A DNA stretch of 44,507 nt from an uncultured Duncaniella sp. (GTDB lineage Bacteria; Bacteroidota; Bacteroidia; Bacteroidales; Muribaculaceae): NCBI GenBank assembly GCA_910586305.1, contig CAJUGS010000029.1, positions 1-44,507 of the forward strand, read 5' to 3'. Positions 24,738-31,783 of the stretch are shown here, piece after piece (within the stretch, counting starts at the first letter, position 1; each line of letters begins with the position of its first letter). Made by a program: the position numbers and the translations under genes. Under the pieces are notes generated by a model that did no database searches, was not told the DNA's origin, and saw only the letters and a program-made list of their open reading frames with translations.

Positions 24738-24769
24738 TTTGGTCAGTTCAAAGAAAAATATTAATTTTG
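24738..24769 (+). promoter_or_regulatory. Vegetative promoter of the tetR-TonB receptor operon
   Basis: The -33 element TTTG (24738-24741), 20 bases and the -7 element TAATTTTG (24762-24769) match the consensus perfectly. The start should be near 24776, 18 bases before the ATG at 24794, which makes the earlier in-frame ATG at 24704 untenable. Confidence 0.85.
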
Positions 24770-24784
24770 TCACTAATTAGTGAC
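24769..24784. promoter_or_regulatory. Palindromic operator, probable TetR site
   Basis: GTCACTAATTAGTGAC is a perfect 16-bp palindrome. It begins on the last base of the -7 element and covers the expected transcription start, ten bases before the tetR ATG. Position and symmetry fit autorepression by the TetR-family dimer encoded next to it. I saw no second copy in the window. Confidence 0.65.
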
Positions 24785-24793
24785 AATGTTTGG

Positions 24794-25396
24794 ATGAAAC
24801 AGACAGAGAAGAATATTATCGAGGCAGTGAGTTCAATCATCGTGAACGAAGGATTCTCCAAACTCGGTGTTAACCGTATTGCCAAAGTGGCTGGTTGCGA
24901 CAAAGTACTGATCTATCGCTACTTTGGAGGTCTCGAAGGGCTTATCGAACATTGGGCAAAGGAGAATGACTATTATTCGTTTGCTATCGACATATTCAAA
25001 GATAAGATTAACTCTTCCGACGATATGCGTTCGGTTGCAAAAGATGTTATTCTTCAACAACTACGATTCGTCAGAGAGAGCAGAATGATGCAGGAATTAA
25101 TTCTCTGGGAACTATCGGGCAACACCACGTTCGACTATATCCGGGATACACGCGAAAAGAACGGACATGAGATACAGCAGATGATTGAACACAGGTTGGG
25201 AGTTACGGATAGTGACGCAAAATACTACGTCACAATTCTTATGGCTGCAATCAATTATCTTGTCCTGTTCTCCAGAACATCAGGAATGTATAACGGGGTG
25301 GATTTCTCTGCCGAAGAAACATGGCCCAAAATCGAGTGTGCTATATGCAATTATATCGACATGATTTTTGATTCTCAACAGGTTTCACGATTGTAA
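24794..25396 (+). CDS. TetR-family transcriptional regulator
   Basis: This 200-residue protein has an N-terminal TetR helix-turn-helix (about 1-50; the SKLGVNRIAKVAGCDKVLIYRYFGGLEGLIEHW segment is diagnostic). The all-helical C-terminal ligand domain is unlike any I can assign to a ligand. The ATG at 24794 follows from the promoter and palindrome; the longer frame from 24704 would start upstream of the promoter. It is the first gene of an operon with the TonB-dependent receptor (38 bases on) and the DUF4249 lipoprotein, so it probably controls uptake of the molecule it senses, with autorepression through 24769-24784. Confidence 0.9.
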   Translation: MKQTEKNIIEAVSSIIVNEGFSKLGVNRIAKVAGCDKVLIYRYFGGLEGLIEHWAKENDYYSFAIDIFKDKINSSDDMRSVAKDVILQQLRFVRESRMMQELILWELSGNTTFDYIRDTREKNGHEIQQMIEHRLGVTDSDAKYYVTILMAAINYLVLFSRTSGMYNGVDFSAEETWPKIECAICNYIDMIFDSQQVSRL

Positions 25397-25434
25397 TTGC
25401 TTGCTGTCAGGCTATTAATGGAACAGGTAAATTT

Positions 25435-27498
25435 ATGGTAAAGAAAATAGGTGCTTTAGGTTTAAGTCTGATTGCTACGATGGCGAGTGCCGCGGCTGAG
25501 GAACCGAACGACAGCGTAATGGGCGCAGAACTAAAGGAGGTTGTTGTCACCGGCAACTCCGCCCGCCAGCGTATCAATAACTCACGGCTCGGGGCTGAAC
25601 GGCTCGAACTGTCAAAAATGATACAAGTCCCCGCCTTCGGTGGAGAGGTGGACATCATCAAGTCAATTACTCTTCTTCCCGGCGTACGCAGTGAGGGGGA
25701 GGGCGGCGGTGGCTTCGAGGTGAGAGGTGGCAACGCTTATCAGAACCTTGTTCTGGTGGACGGCATATCCCTCTACAATCCCTCACACGTCATGGGTGTC
25801 TTCTCTACTTTCAACGATAATGCTCTCGGTGGTGCGACTCTCTATAAAGGTGCTGTTCCGGCAATGTATGGCGACGCTACATCCTCTGTGCTTGAGACAA
25901 CTCTTGCTGCGGGAGATATGGAAAAGTATCATGGCTCAGCCACAATCGGGATACTCGCCGCCAAAATCAAGGTTGAAGGTCCGATTGTTAAGGATAAGTT
26001 CTCGTTTGCAGTGGCCGCGCGCCGTTCATATGTGGATGCTTTCCTAAAAATAGTTCCGGAATACCGCAGCACTGTCATGAACTTCTATGATGTATCGGCA
26101 AAATTGCGTTATCGTCCGTCATCAAGTCATATGATTGACGGCACATTCTTCATCAGCCATGACAATATGGCTGTCGCTGACCTTATGGGGATGTACTGGG
26201 GAAATCTCGGTGGCTCGCTCAACTGGGTGGCTCGTGCCAATGACCGCTTGACATTCACCACGACAACTGCTCTGACTCACTTTGCTCCCAAAATGGAGAT
26301 GAAGATAATGGATCTCAATCAGGTAATGTGGACTTATATCCATAATTATTCCTTTAACGAAAAGTTGCGTTGGCTGATCGCCGACGGACATGGTATGGAG
26401 TTCGGCCTTCGTTCTGAACTTTTGAGAGTGAAGTCGGCCGAATGGATGCTTAACGTTTCGCGTGAACGTGAGATACGGTCACTTTGGGAAAATTCTGCAT
26501 GGGCTGAATACTCCGGTTCGTTTGCCGATAAGCTCGATGTCACCGCCGGTGTACGTCTGAATGTGTCGTCGGCCTTGTCGCACCGCCGTTTCCACGAGTT
26601 CCTGAGCGCCCACATCACTCCTAATCAGTTTGACGGTAAAACCTACATAGAAGTAGAGCCGCGAATCAATCTGAAATACAACATCTCACCGCTTCATAAC
26701 ATAAAGGCCGGATTTGGCATCTCCTCCCAGAATCTTCACGCCATACGCTCAAGCGCGACCTCATTTCCCTTCGACCGCTATGCCCTGACCTCGGCAGTCG
26801 TCAAGCCTGAGCGTTCCATGCAATACGGCATTGGCTACAGTGGCATGACCGAAGACGGAGCGTTTGACTGGTCGGCGGAAGGCTATTACAGAGATATTGA
26901 AAATGTCTACGATTTCAAGGATGGACGTTCTACTTTTTCCGATATTGTGATAGAAAGCATCATACTCGGAGGTCGTGGCCGCAGCTACGGAGCGGAGTTT
27001 ATGTTCCGAAAGAATGTCGGGCGTTTTACAGGTTGGTTGTCATACACTATTTCACGAACTGAGACAAAGATTTCCGGTATCAATGACAGCCAATGGTATA
27101 ACGCCACCAATGACCGCCGACATGATTTCTCGATTACGGCTTTCTATAAATTGACCGACCGCTGGAACCTGTCCGGATCATGGATTTTTATGTCCGGGCA
27201 ACCGCTGACGGCACCTGATGTCAAGTATGAGATCGGCGGTGAAACTTGTTATTACTATTCGAAGAGAAACGCATACATGACACCTCCTACCCATCGACTC
27301 GACCTCTCGGCCAAATATTCGCATATCGGAAAGAAGTTGACCTACGAATGGGCATTCGGTGTCTACAACACGTATTGTCGCTATAATCCGTATGTGGTCT
27401 ACTTCGAGGATGATTCTTCAAAACCGTCCGGCACCCGCGCGGTTCTTCAGGCCATGTATGGCATTGTCCCTTCGGTATCCTATACTCTAAAATTCTGA
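25435..27498 (+). CDS. TonB-dependent outer-membrane receptor
   Basis: This 687-residue protein has a signal peptide (about 1-22), then a TonB-box-like segment (LKEVVVTGN), a plug domain (about 45-150; IIKSITLLPGVRSEGEGGGGFEVRGG and VLVDGISLYNPSHVMGVFSTFN are typical) and a 22-strand barrel ending SVSYTLKF. It lacks the CarboxypepD_reg-like N-terminal domain that many Bacteroidetes receptors paired with DUF4249 carry, and is correspondingly short. It would import a scarce compound with TonB/ExbBD energy. It sits between the TetR gene and the DUF4249 lipoprotein (4 bases). The substrate is unknown; a siderophore, cofactor or peptide are all possible. Confidence 0.92.
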   Translation: MVKKIGALGLSLIATMASAAAEEPNDSVMGAELKEVVVTGNSARQRINNSRLGAERLELSKMIQVPAFGGEVDIIKSITLLPGVRSEGEGGGGFEVRGGNAYQNLVLVDGISLYNPSHVMGVFSTFNDNALGGATLYKGAVPAMYGDATSSVLETTLAAGDMEKYHGSATIGILAAKIKVEGPIVKDKFSFAVAARRSYVDAFLKIVPEYRSTVMNFYDVSAKLRYRPSSSHMIDGTFFISHDNMAVADLMGMYWGNLGGSLNWVARANDRLTFTTTTALTHFAPKMEMKIMDLNQVMWTYIHNYSFNEKLRWLIADGHGMEFGLRSELLRVKSAEWMLNVSREREIRSLWENSAWAEYSGSFADKLDVTAGVRLNVSSALSHRRFHEFLSAHITPNQFDGKTYIEVEPRINLKYNISPLHNIKAGFGISSQNLHAIRSSATSFPFDRYALTSAVVKPERSMQYGIGYSGMTEDGAFDWSAEGYYRDIENVYDFKDGRSTFSDIVIESIILGGRGRSYGAEFMFRKNVGRFTGWLSYTISRTETKISGINDSQWYNATNDRRHDFSITAFYKLTDRWNLSGSWIFMSGQPLTAPDVKYEIGGETCYYYSKRNAYMTPPTHRLDLSAKYSHIGKKLTYEWAFGVYNTYCRYNPYVVYFEDDSSKPSGTRAVLQAMYGIVPSVSYTLKF

Positions 27499-27502
27499 CA
27501 TT

Positions 27503-28309
27503 ATGAAGTTATACAATATATTATCAGCTATTTGCATGGTGACGATGTTCGCATCTTGTGAAAAGGAACTCGACTTTGAGTATCATGATATAGACCCTCT
27601 GACAGTGATTGAGGCGGAGCTTACTCCCGATGGTGCAAAAGTGGGTATAACCTTCACAACTCCTATGGATGAGCCGATGAACCGCACACACCTTACTGAT
27701 GCAGTGGTTACATTGACTGACTTGACTGATGGGACTGTATTCAATCTCCGGACTGATGCGGATGGATTCTTCGTCGACTCGACTCCGGGTATTGTGGGCC
27801 ACGACTACCGTCTGGTTGTGGAAAGAGACGGTTGCCATTATGAGGCTGATGCTACGATGTATCCTCCAACAGAGATTGAGAGCCTTGAGTTCAACTGGAT
27901 AAAGATGCCATACGACTATGTAGCTGTGTTTCAGGGACGCTTTTACGACAACCGGGATATCGAGGGTGAGAGCTACTGGATAAAGCTCTATCGTAATGGT
28001 GAGATATATCAGTGGGGTGAGATGGACGACCGCAGCGCTGTCGATGGCATATCCACGTTCTTAACCATGACCACCCGGCAGGACACCGATGAAGAGGACG
28101 ATGACACAGTGCTCTTCGACGGTGACGTAATCACTTGCACCGTATCGCCAATTTCGCGCTCTATGCACGATTATCTCGAAGCCTTGCAGAACGACAGCAA
28201 TGGCCCGGCGATGTTCAGAGGCAACAAGTGCCTCGGCTATTTTATTGCCACCTCGCCTGTATCAGACTCAGTCGTGTTTCATCCCGATGAGCTTTCCGAA
28301 TACAAATAA
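27503..28309 (+). CDS. DUF4249-type lipoprotein, receptor partner
   Basis: This 268-residue protein has a lipoprotein signal (MFASCEKELDF, lipid at about Cys20). A beta-rich body starts with an Ig-like repeat (VVTLTDLTDGTVFNL, HDYRLVVERDGCHYEADATMYPPTEI), followed by the domain typical of DUF4249 proteins, ending with GYFIATSPVSDSVVF. Members are usually encoded directly after a TonB-dependent receptor and are thought to be surface partners, by analogy to SusD; the biochemical role is not established. It is the last gene of the operon. Confidence 0.85.
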   Translation: MKLYNILSAICMVTMFASCEKELDFEYHDIDPLTVIEAELTPDGAKVGITFTTPMDEPMNRTHLTDAVVTLTDLTDGTVFNLRTDADGFFVDSTPGIVGHDYRLVVERDGCHYEADATMYPPTEIESLEFNWIKMPYDYVAVFQGRFYDNRDIEGESYWIKLYRNGEIYQWGEMDDRSAVDGISTFLTMTTRQDTDEEDDDTVLFDGDVITCTVSPISRSMHDYLEALQNDSNGPAMFRGNKCLGYFIATSPVSDSVVFHPDELSEYK

Positions 28310-28389
28310 TCAAATTTAGGCCCGAAAATGTCAGTGAATACTATGCGGTAACAAAAACGGCGTGTCCCGTTTCTGTCCCGGTAGATTAT

Positions 28390-28425
28390 GAAAATCGCCT
28401 GCAAGTTATTAACTTACAGGCGATT
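28390..28425 (-). terminator. Terminator of tRNA-Pro
   Basis: On the minus strand AATCGCCTG pairs with CAGGCGATT, with inner AAGTT/AACTT pairing, and is followed by TTTTCAT. It begins about 14 bases after the tRNA 3' end. Confidence 0.65.
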
Positions 28426-28438
28426 AACCCTTAAGGGG

Positions 28439-28511
28439 TCGGGGTGAGAAGACTCGAACTTCCGACCTCCACGTCCCGAACGTGGCGCGCTGCCAACTGT
28501 GCTACACCCCG
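28439..28511 (-). tRNA. tRNA-Pro (anticodon CGG)
   Basis: On the minus strand this folds as a tRNA. The acceptor stem CGGGGTG pairs with CACCCCG, with discriminator A. The anticodon arm CCACG-TTCGGGA-CGTGG gives anticodon CGG for the CCG codon. The T-loop is TTCGAGT. One A-C mismatch sits in the D stem. The 5' C and the overall sequence resemble bacterial tRNA-Pro. It has its own promoter (28530-28561). Confidence 0.95.
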
Positions 28512-28529
28512 ATTGGCATTTAACGGGTG

Positions 28530-28561
28530 CAAAGTTAGTGTTTTTTTTGAATGAGAACAAA
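28530..28561 (-). promoter_or_regulatory. Vegetative promoter of tRNA-Pro
   Basis: On the minus strand the -33 element TTTG (28558-28561), 20 bases and the -7 element TAACTTTG (28530-28537) form a perfect consensus promoter, 19 bases before the tRNA. Confidence 0.85.
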
Positions 28562-28599
28562 TTTTTCGATAAATATTTCAGATATTTTTTTTGATACAG

Positions 28600-28644
28600 A
28601 TTTATTTAAAATAAATGTGCCGGTATAAAAAGGTAGACCGGCAC
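28600..28644 (-). terminator. Terminator of the porin-like gene
   Basis: On the minus strand GTGCCGGT pairs with ACCGGCAC around a 12-base loop and is followed by the T-rich ATTTATTTTAAAT. It lies about 55 bases after the gene's stop. Confidence 0.6.
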
Positions 28645-28699
28645 AATCCATGGTGATTGATGAATATGTTGAAGAATAATGGCAGTTCAGTAGGGTGTG

Positions 28700-30004
28700 T
28701 CAGAAAGAGAACTGACACATTGCACCGATGCGACGAGCGTAGTTTTGCTCACCATTGAAGTTCCGACGTTTACCGAAATTGAACTCAGCTCCGAATCTAA
28801 TTCTCGGTGTGAGGTCGTAGAACAGGTTGGCAGCTCCGTATAGTCCGTATTTGTAGTTTGATCCAGGTGTTCCATGGGAAGGTAGGTATCGTCCTTCTCC
28901 GAATGTCGCTGTTGCGAAAAGACGAGTGGAGAAGTTGTAGCCTATTCCGATGAAATATCCCCATCCGGGAACGCGGTCGAGTTTGCCGGGTGTATCTGGA
29001 TTTTCTACGAGGTCGTATTCTCCAAGCATGAAGTCGCCTCCGTAATTGGAGTAGGATTTTCCTCCGTTTATGGTTCCATATATAGTCAGCGCCGGGGTGG
29101 GATTGAATACGGTTGATAGTTGAAGTCCGTAACCGACCGGTGTATGGTTGGTGTTGTTGATGAGATTGCGGTATGGAAGAAATCGGGCAATAGCAGAGAG
29201 CCTTACGTGTTGGTCATGTGCCCAGCTATATTGGACGAGTGCTGCAAAGTTGGGTACTGTCGTAGCGCGTGAGGCCGTGACACCATCGGTGGTCTGAAGT
29301 GTCATATCGGGAGTTTCTACCGAAGCTGCGATAGAGAACCCTTTGCGGAAGTTGTGCATATAGCGGATAAGTACGGCAGTGTTGTCCATTTTCATTGTCG
29401 GACCGTTTGCGTCGACTGTCGGAGGCACTGCGGAGCCGTCGGAGAATGTGGACGGGGCATAGCCAATGGTCCAGTCTCCCACAACTGCATATGATTTAGA
29501 TAGCTTGAAGTCACGAGTACCGTAGCCATTGAACTTTGCTTCGATATAAAGCTGGTAGGTTCCTATGTGTTTGTTTTGTCCGATCATTCTGAAAAACAGT
29601 GCTGTTCCAGCCGGAGTGGTGCCGAAATGATTTCGGTTGAGAGGAGTGGAATGCATTGGAATGAAGTAGGGTGAGAATCCAGGATTTGGCATCGAATTGC
29701 CAGGGTCAAAGTATGCTCTCATTCTCACTACACCTCCGACTCCCATGGCGAGGTTGGCATCACGGCTCATGAAGAGAAAATAAGGGGCCGACGGGTCTTG
29801 GAAGTGGCGGAATTGATCGTAATAAAAATTGTAGATGAGCCGTCGGATGGAATCCTGTTGTGGAGTTGTATTTTCGTCACCGAAGAATATGATTTTGTGG
29901 TCGGAGACGAGCGAGTCTAAGGATTGGGATCGCAGAGGGTTGACGGCCATGATGGTGGATGTTGCCACTGTAAAGAGAAGAATGGCGGTAAACAGTTTCT
30001 TCAT
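28700..30004 (-). CDS. Outer-membrane porin-like protein (DcaP family)
   Basis: This 434-residue protein has a signal peptide (about 1-20, ending IMA). An N-terminal region (PQQDSIRRLIYNFYYDQFRHFQDPSAPYFLFMSRDANLAMGVGGVVRMRAYFD) resembles that of DcaP-type porins, and a long beta-barrel ends in a terminal aromatic (RIGAMCQFSF), the usual barrel-assembly signal. DcaP porins carry negatively charged small molecules in other Gram-negatives; the substrate here is unknown. It is transcribed away from the ECF sigma gene across a 154-base divergent region. No TGTAAC-N16-CGTC element points in its direction. Confidence 0.72.
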   Translation of the reverse strand: MKKLFTAILLFTVATSTIMAVNPLRSQSLDSLVSDHKIIFFGDENTTPQQDSIRRLIYNFYYDQFRHFQDPSAPYFLFMSRDANLAMGVGGVVRMRAYFDPGNSMPNPGFSPYFIPMHSTPLNRNHFGTTPAGTALFFRMIGQNKHIGTYQLYIEAKFNGYGTRDFKLSKSYAVVGDWTIGYAPSTFSDGSAVPPTVDANGPTMKMDNTAVLIRYMHNFRKGFSIAASVETPDMTLQTTDGVTASRATTVPNFAALVQYSWAHDQHVRLSAIARFLPYRNLINNTNHTPVGYGLQLSTVFNPTPALTIYGTINGGKSYSNYGGDFMLGEYDLVENPDTPGKLDRVPGWGYFIGIGYNFSTRLFATATFGEGRYLPSHGTPGSNYKYGLYGAANLFYDLTPRIRFGAEFNFGKRRNFNGEQNYARRIGAMCQFSF

Positions 30005-30121
30005 AATGTGAGTTATGGGATGTGAGTGATATCGGATGGATGCAAATGTTGTGGTTGGGACAGATGGCAGTGCCCTTTCACTTTTTATAACATTTTGAGG
30101 TAAAAAAAGTTTCTGCCCGGA

Positions 30122-30147
30122 TGTAACATTTTGGCTGTTATCCCGTC
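30122..30147 (+). promoter_or_regulatory. ECF-type promoter of the sigma-factor operon
   Basis: TGTAAC (30122-30127), 16 bases, CGTC (30144-30147), identical in fixed bases and spacing to the site before htrA. The start codon is only 12 bases past the CGTC, so a start at the expected distance would give an almost leaderless mRNA. A second copy of the core TAACATTTTG lies 36 bases upstream at 30088-30097 without a CGTC partner. Position fits autoregulation. Confidence 0.6.
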
Positions 30148-30158
30148 TTCTCTACAGA

Positions 30159-30662
30159 ATGGACAGTAACGAGTTTGAACGTATCGCCCCGTCTTTGCGG
30201 AAACGCATTGTCACGATGGTGGGACACATTGTCAGTGATAATTGTGCCAGCCAGCCTGATGATGTGGCTCAAGACACCCTCCTGCGTCTATGGACGATGC
30301 GTGATCGACTTGACAATTATGCCAGTGTGGAGTCTCTGGCCGTTGTCATGGCTCGCAATATGGCTATAGACATAGTGAGAAGAAGTCATGGAGACAGTCT
30401 TCCTCTTGATGCTGTTGCTGATGTCCATTCAATGACTCCGTATGATGAACTTGCTGAGGCGGAGGCCGGTGAAGTAATGGATTCGGTGATGCGCGGTCTG
30501 ACGGCAGCTCAACGTGCTCTTATAAGGATGAGACATGAGGAAGGGATGGAGATTGCACAGATTGCCGCAGCCATCGGATCTACCGAGGGTGCGGTGCGTG
30601 TGGCTCTTTCACGCCTGCGACGGCATATAATGGAACTCTTTAAAACTAAGACAAATGAATGA
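30159..30662 (+). CDS. ECF-type RNA polymerase sigma factor
   Basis: This 167-residue sigma70-family factor has only region 2 (about 12-75, with the core-binding QPDDVAQDTLLRLW helix and -10-recognising residues before DIVRRS) and region 4 (about 110-160, with the EEGMEIAQIAAAIGSTEGAVRVALSRLRRHI helix-turn-helix). It should direct RNA polymerase to a small stress regulon. The anti-sigma-like gene overlaps its end by 8 bases. The promoter before it and its near-identical copy before htrA suggest that it activates itself and envelope quality control. Confidence 0.93.
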   Translation: MDSNEFERIAPSLRKRIVTMVGHIVSDNCASQPDDVAQDTLLRLWTMRDRLDNYASVESLAVVMARNMAIDIVRRSHGDSLPLDAVADVHSMTPYDELAEAEAGEVMDSVMRGLTAAQRALIRMRHEEGMEIAQIAAAIGSTEGAVRVALSRLRRHIMELFKTKTNE

Positions 30663-31206
30663 AAGTAATATAAAGGAATTGCGCTCGCTCATAGACCGTT
30701 TTATGGAGGCTAAGACCACTGTGGCTGAGGAGAGGCGTCTGGCTGAGTATTTCAGTTCGGCTGACACAGTGGCTGATGATTTGAAGGAATTTGCGCCAAT
30801 GTTCTCATGGTATGCCTCCATAGGTCATCGTTCAGATGTTGTGGAAGATAGCCCCTCGCGTCGTGAGGTGGTTGTCCTGCGTCAGACGTTGTTGAGATGG
30901 GTGGCTGCTGCTGCGGTGATAACCCTGCTTTTCACAGCCGGATATTTTCTTAGGGATTATGGTTATGAGCGCAAGTATGAGGCATATAAAGGAAGCTATA
31001 TAGTGAGAAACGGTGAGAAGATCACAAATCTGTCTGTGGTCGGTCCTGAGGCTGAACGAATAGAGCGCGACTTTGATGAACGTCTGCGCCATACCGAGGA
31101 GATGGCCCGACGTGCCTACGAGCAGACACGTGTATCAATGACGTCGGGATTTGATATGTCTGATCCTAATGTGAGGCAGATTGTGATGGAATATACAGAT
31201 ATATAA
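30655..31206 (+). CDS. Membrane anti-sigma-like protein
   Basis: This 183-residue protein has a cytoplasmic helical N-terminus (about 1-75, with IDRFMEAKTTVAEERRLAEYF, the pattern of Bacteroidetes anti-sigma proteins), one transmembrane helix (about 80-102, LLRWVAAAAVITLLFTAGYFL) and a periplasmic tail rich in charged residues. The first ATG overlaps the end of the sigma gene by eight bases, so the two are coupled. The likely role is to hold the sigma factor at the membrane until an envelope signal releases it. It lacks a FecR domain, so it is not the receptor-linked type. The anti-sigma role is inferred from position and topology. Confidence 0.75.
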   Translation: MNESNIKELRSLIDRFMEAKTTVAEERRLAEYFSSADTVADDLKEFAPMFSWYASIGHRSDVVEDSPSRREVVVLRQTLLRWVAAAAVITLLFTAGYFLRDYGYERKYEAYKGSYIVRNGEKITNLSVVGPEAERIERDFDERLRHTEEMARRAYEQTRVSMTSGFDMSDPNVRQIVMEYTDI

Positions 31207-31232
31207 TTAAATATATAATTAAACGAGAAGCA

Positions 31233-31613
31233 ATGATGGTTAAATCATTTTTTATTTTTGCTGGGATTTTTTTATCGGCCTTTCCGCTTGTGGCACAGAC
31301 TCATATTGACAAGGTGGTAGAGCAGATTAAAGGTAGTGATTGTGTGGAGAACATGATTTATTCGGAAGAGCGTGATTCTAAAACTAAAAAATTAGTTATG
31401 ACGAGGTATTTTATCACATATTCCAATCCAAAATATAACCAACTTATATACGATGCTATGAAGAAGGATCGTGCAGATGCAACAGGATATAGCGAGGTGG
31501 TTAATACCGGCTGTTCGGCTGTGTATAAAATAGAGTTTGTCAATGGCTCGAAGAAAGCGGCCTATACCATGTTGCTTCCGGGTAATAATATTTCTGTAGA
31601 GGTGTTTTACTGA
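31233..31613 (+). CDS. Small exported protein of the ECF operon
   Basis: This 126-residue protein has a signal peptide (about 1-21, LVAQ/T) and a compact mixed alpha/beta body (HIDKVVEQIKGSDCVENMIYSEERD, then YFITYSNPKYNQLIYDAMKKDRADATGYSEVVNTG). It resembles the DUF5024/DUF6108-type proteins that follow ECF sigma and anti-sigma genes in Bacteroides, but I cannot assign the family surely. Two cysteines (residues 29 and 89) could form a disulfide. It is the third gene of the operon, 26 bases after the anti-sigma gene, and might sense or report periplasmic state. Confidence 0.75.
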   Translation: MMVKSFFIFAGIFLSAFPLVAQTHIDKVVEQIKGSDCVENMIYSEERDSKTKKLVMTRYFITYSNPKYNQLIYDAMKKDRADATGYSEVVNTGCSAVYKIEFVNGSKKAAYTMLLPGNNISVEVFY

Positions 31614-31703
31614 TATTGCCCATATACCTTTCATATGACTGTCTGTTCATATGACTGTCGGGCCTGTGTTGTACATGGGCTTGGATTGGAATACTGGAGA
31701 TTG

Positions 31704-31756
31704 TCATTATTAATCAGGCCGCCGTCAACAATTGACGGCGGCCTGATTAATAATGA
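31704..31756. repeat. Perfect 25-bp inverted repeat between converging genes
   Basis: The arms 31704-31728 and 31732-31756 are perfect complements around a 3-base loop (CAA). The stem has a GC-rich top (GGCCGCCGTCAA) and an AT-rich base (TCATTATTAAT). It lies between the end of the ECF operon and the end of the nrdJ gene (minus), so a bidirectional terminator is likely, though neither side has a T-run. A 13-base direct repeat (TCATATGACTGTC at 31631-31643 and 31647-31659) lies just to the left. Confidence 0.85.
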
Positions 31757-31783
31757 TGTGATTACAGTGGAATATAGTCGGTA

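Larger units (their letters stand above)
24357..24793. other. Intergenic region between clpB and tetR
   Basis: This 437-base divergent region has no protein gene. It carries the sigma54-like motif for clpB at the left, a run of seven G near 24470, an orphan plus-strand terminator (24649-24691), and the tetR promoter with its palindromic operator at the right (24738-24784). Confidence 0.6.

Noticed and set aside
24704..24793. Longer tetR reading frame from 24704
   Set aside because: It would begin upstream of the promoter and operator; the extra residues are not TetR-like.
31631..31659. Two copies of TCATATGACTGTC as a possible repeat array
   Set aside because: Only two copies 16 bases apart; no third unit or spacer regularity, so not an array or CRISPR.
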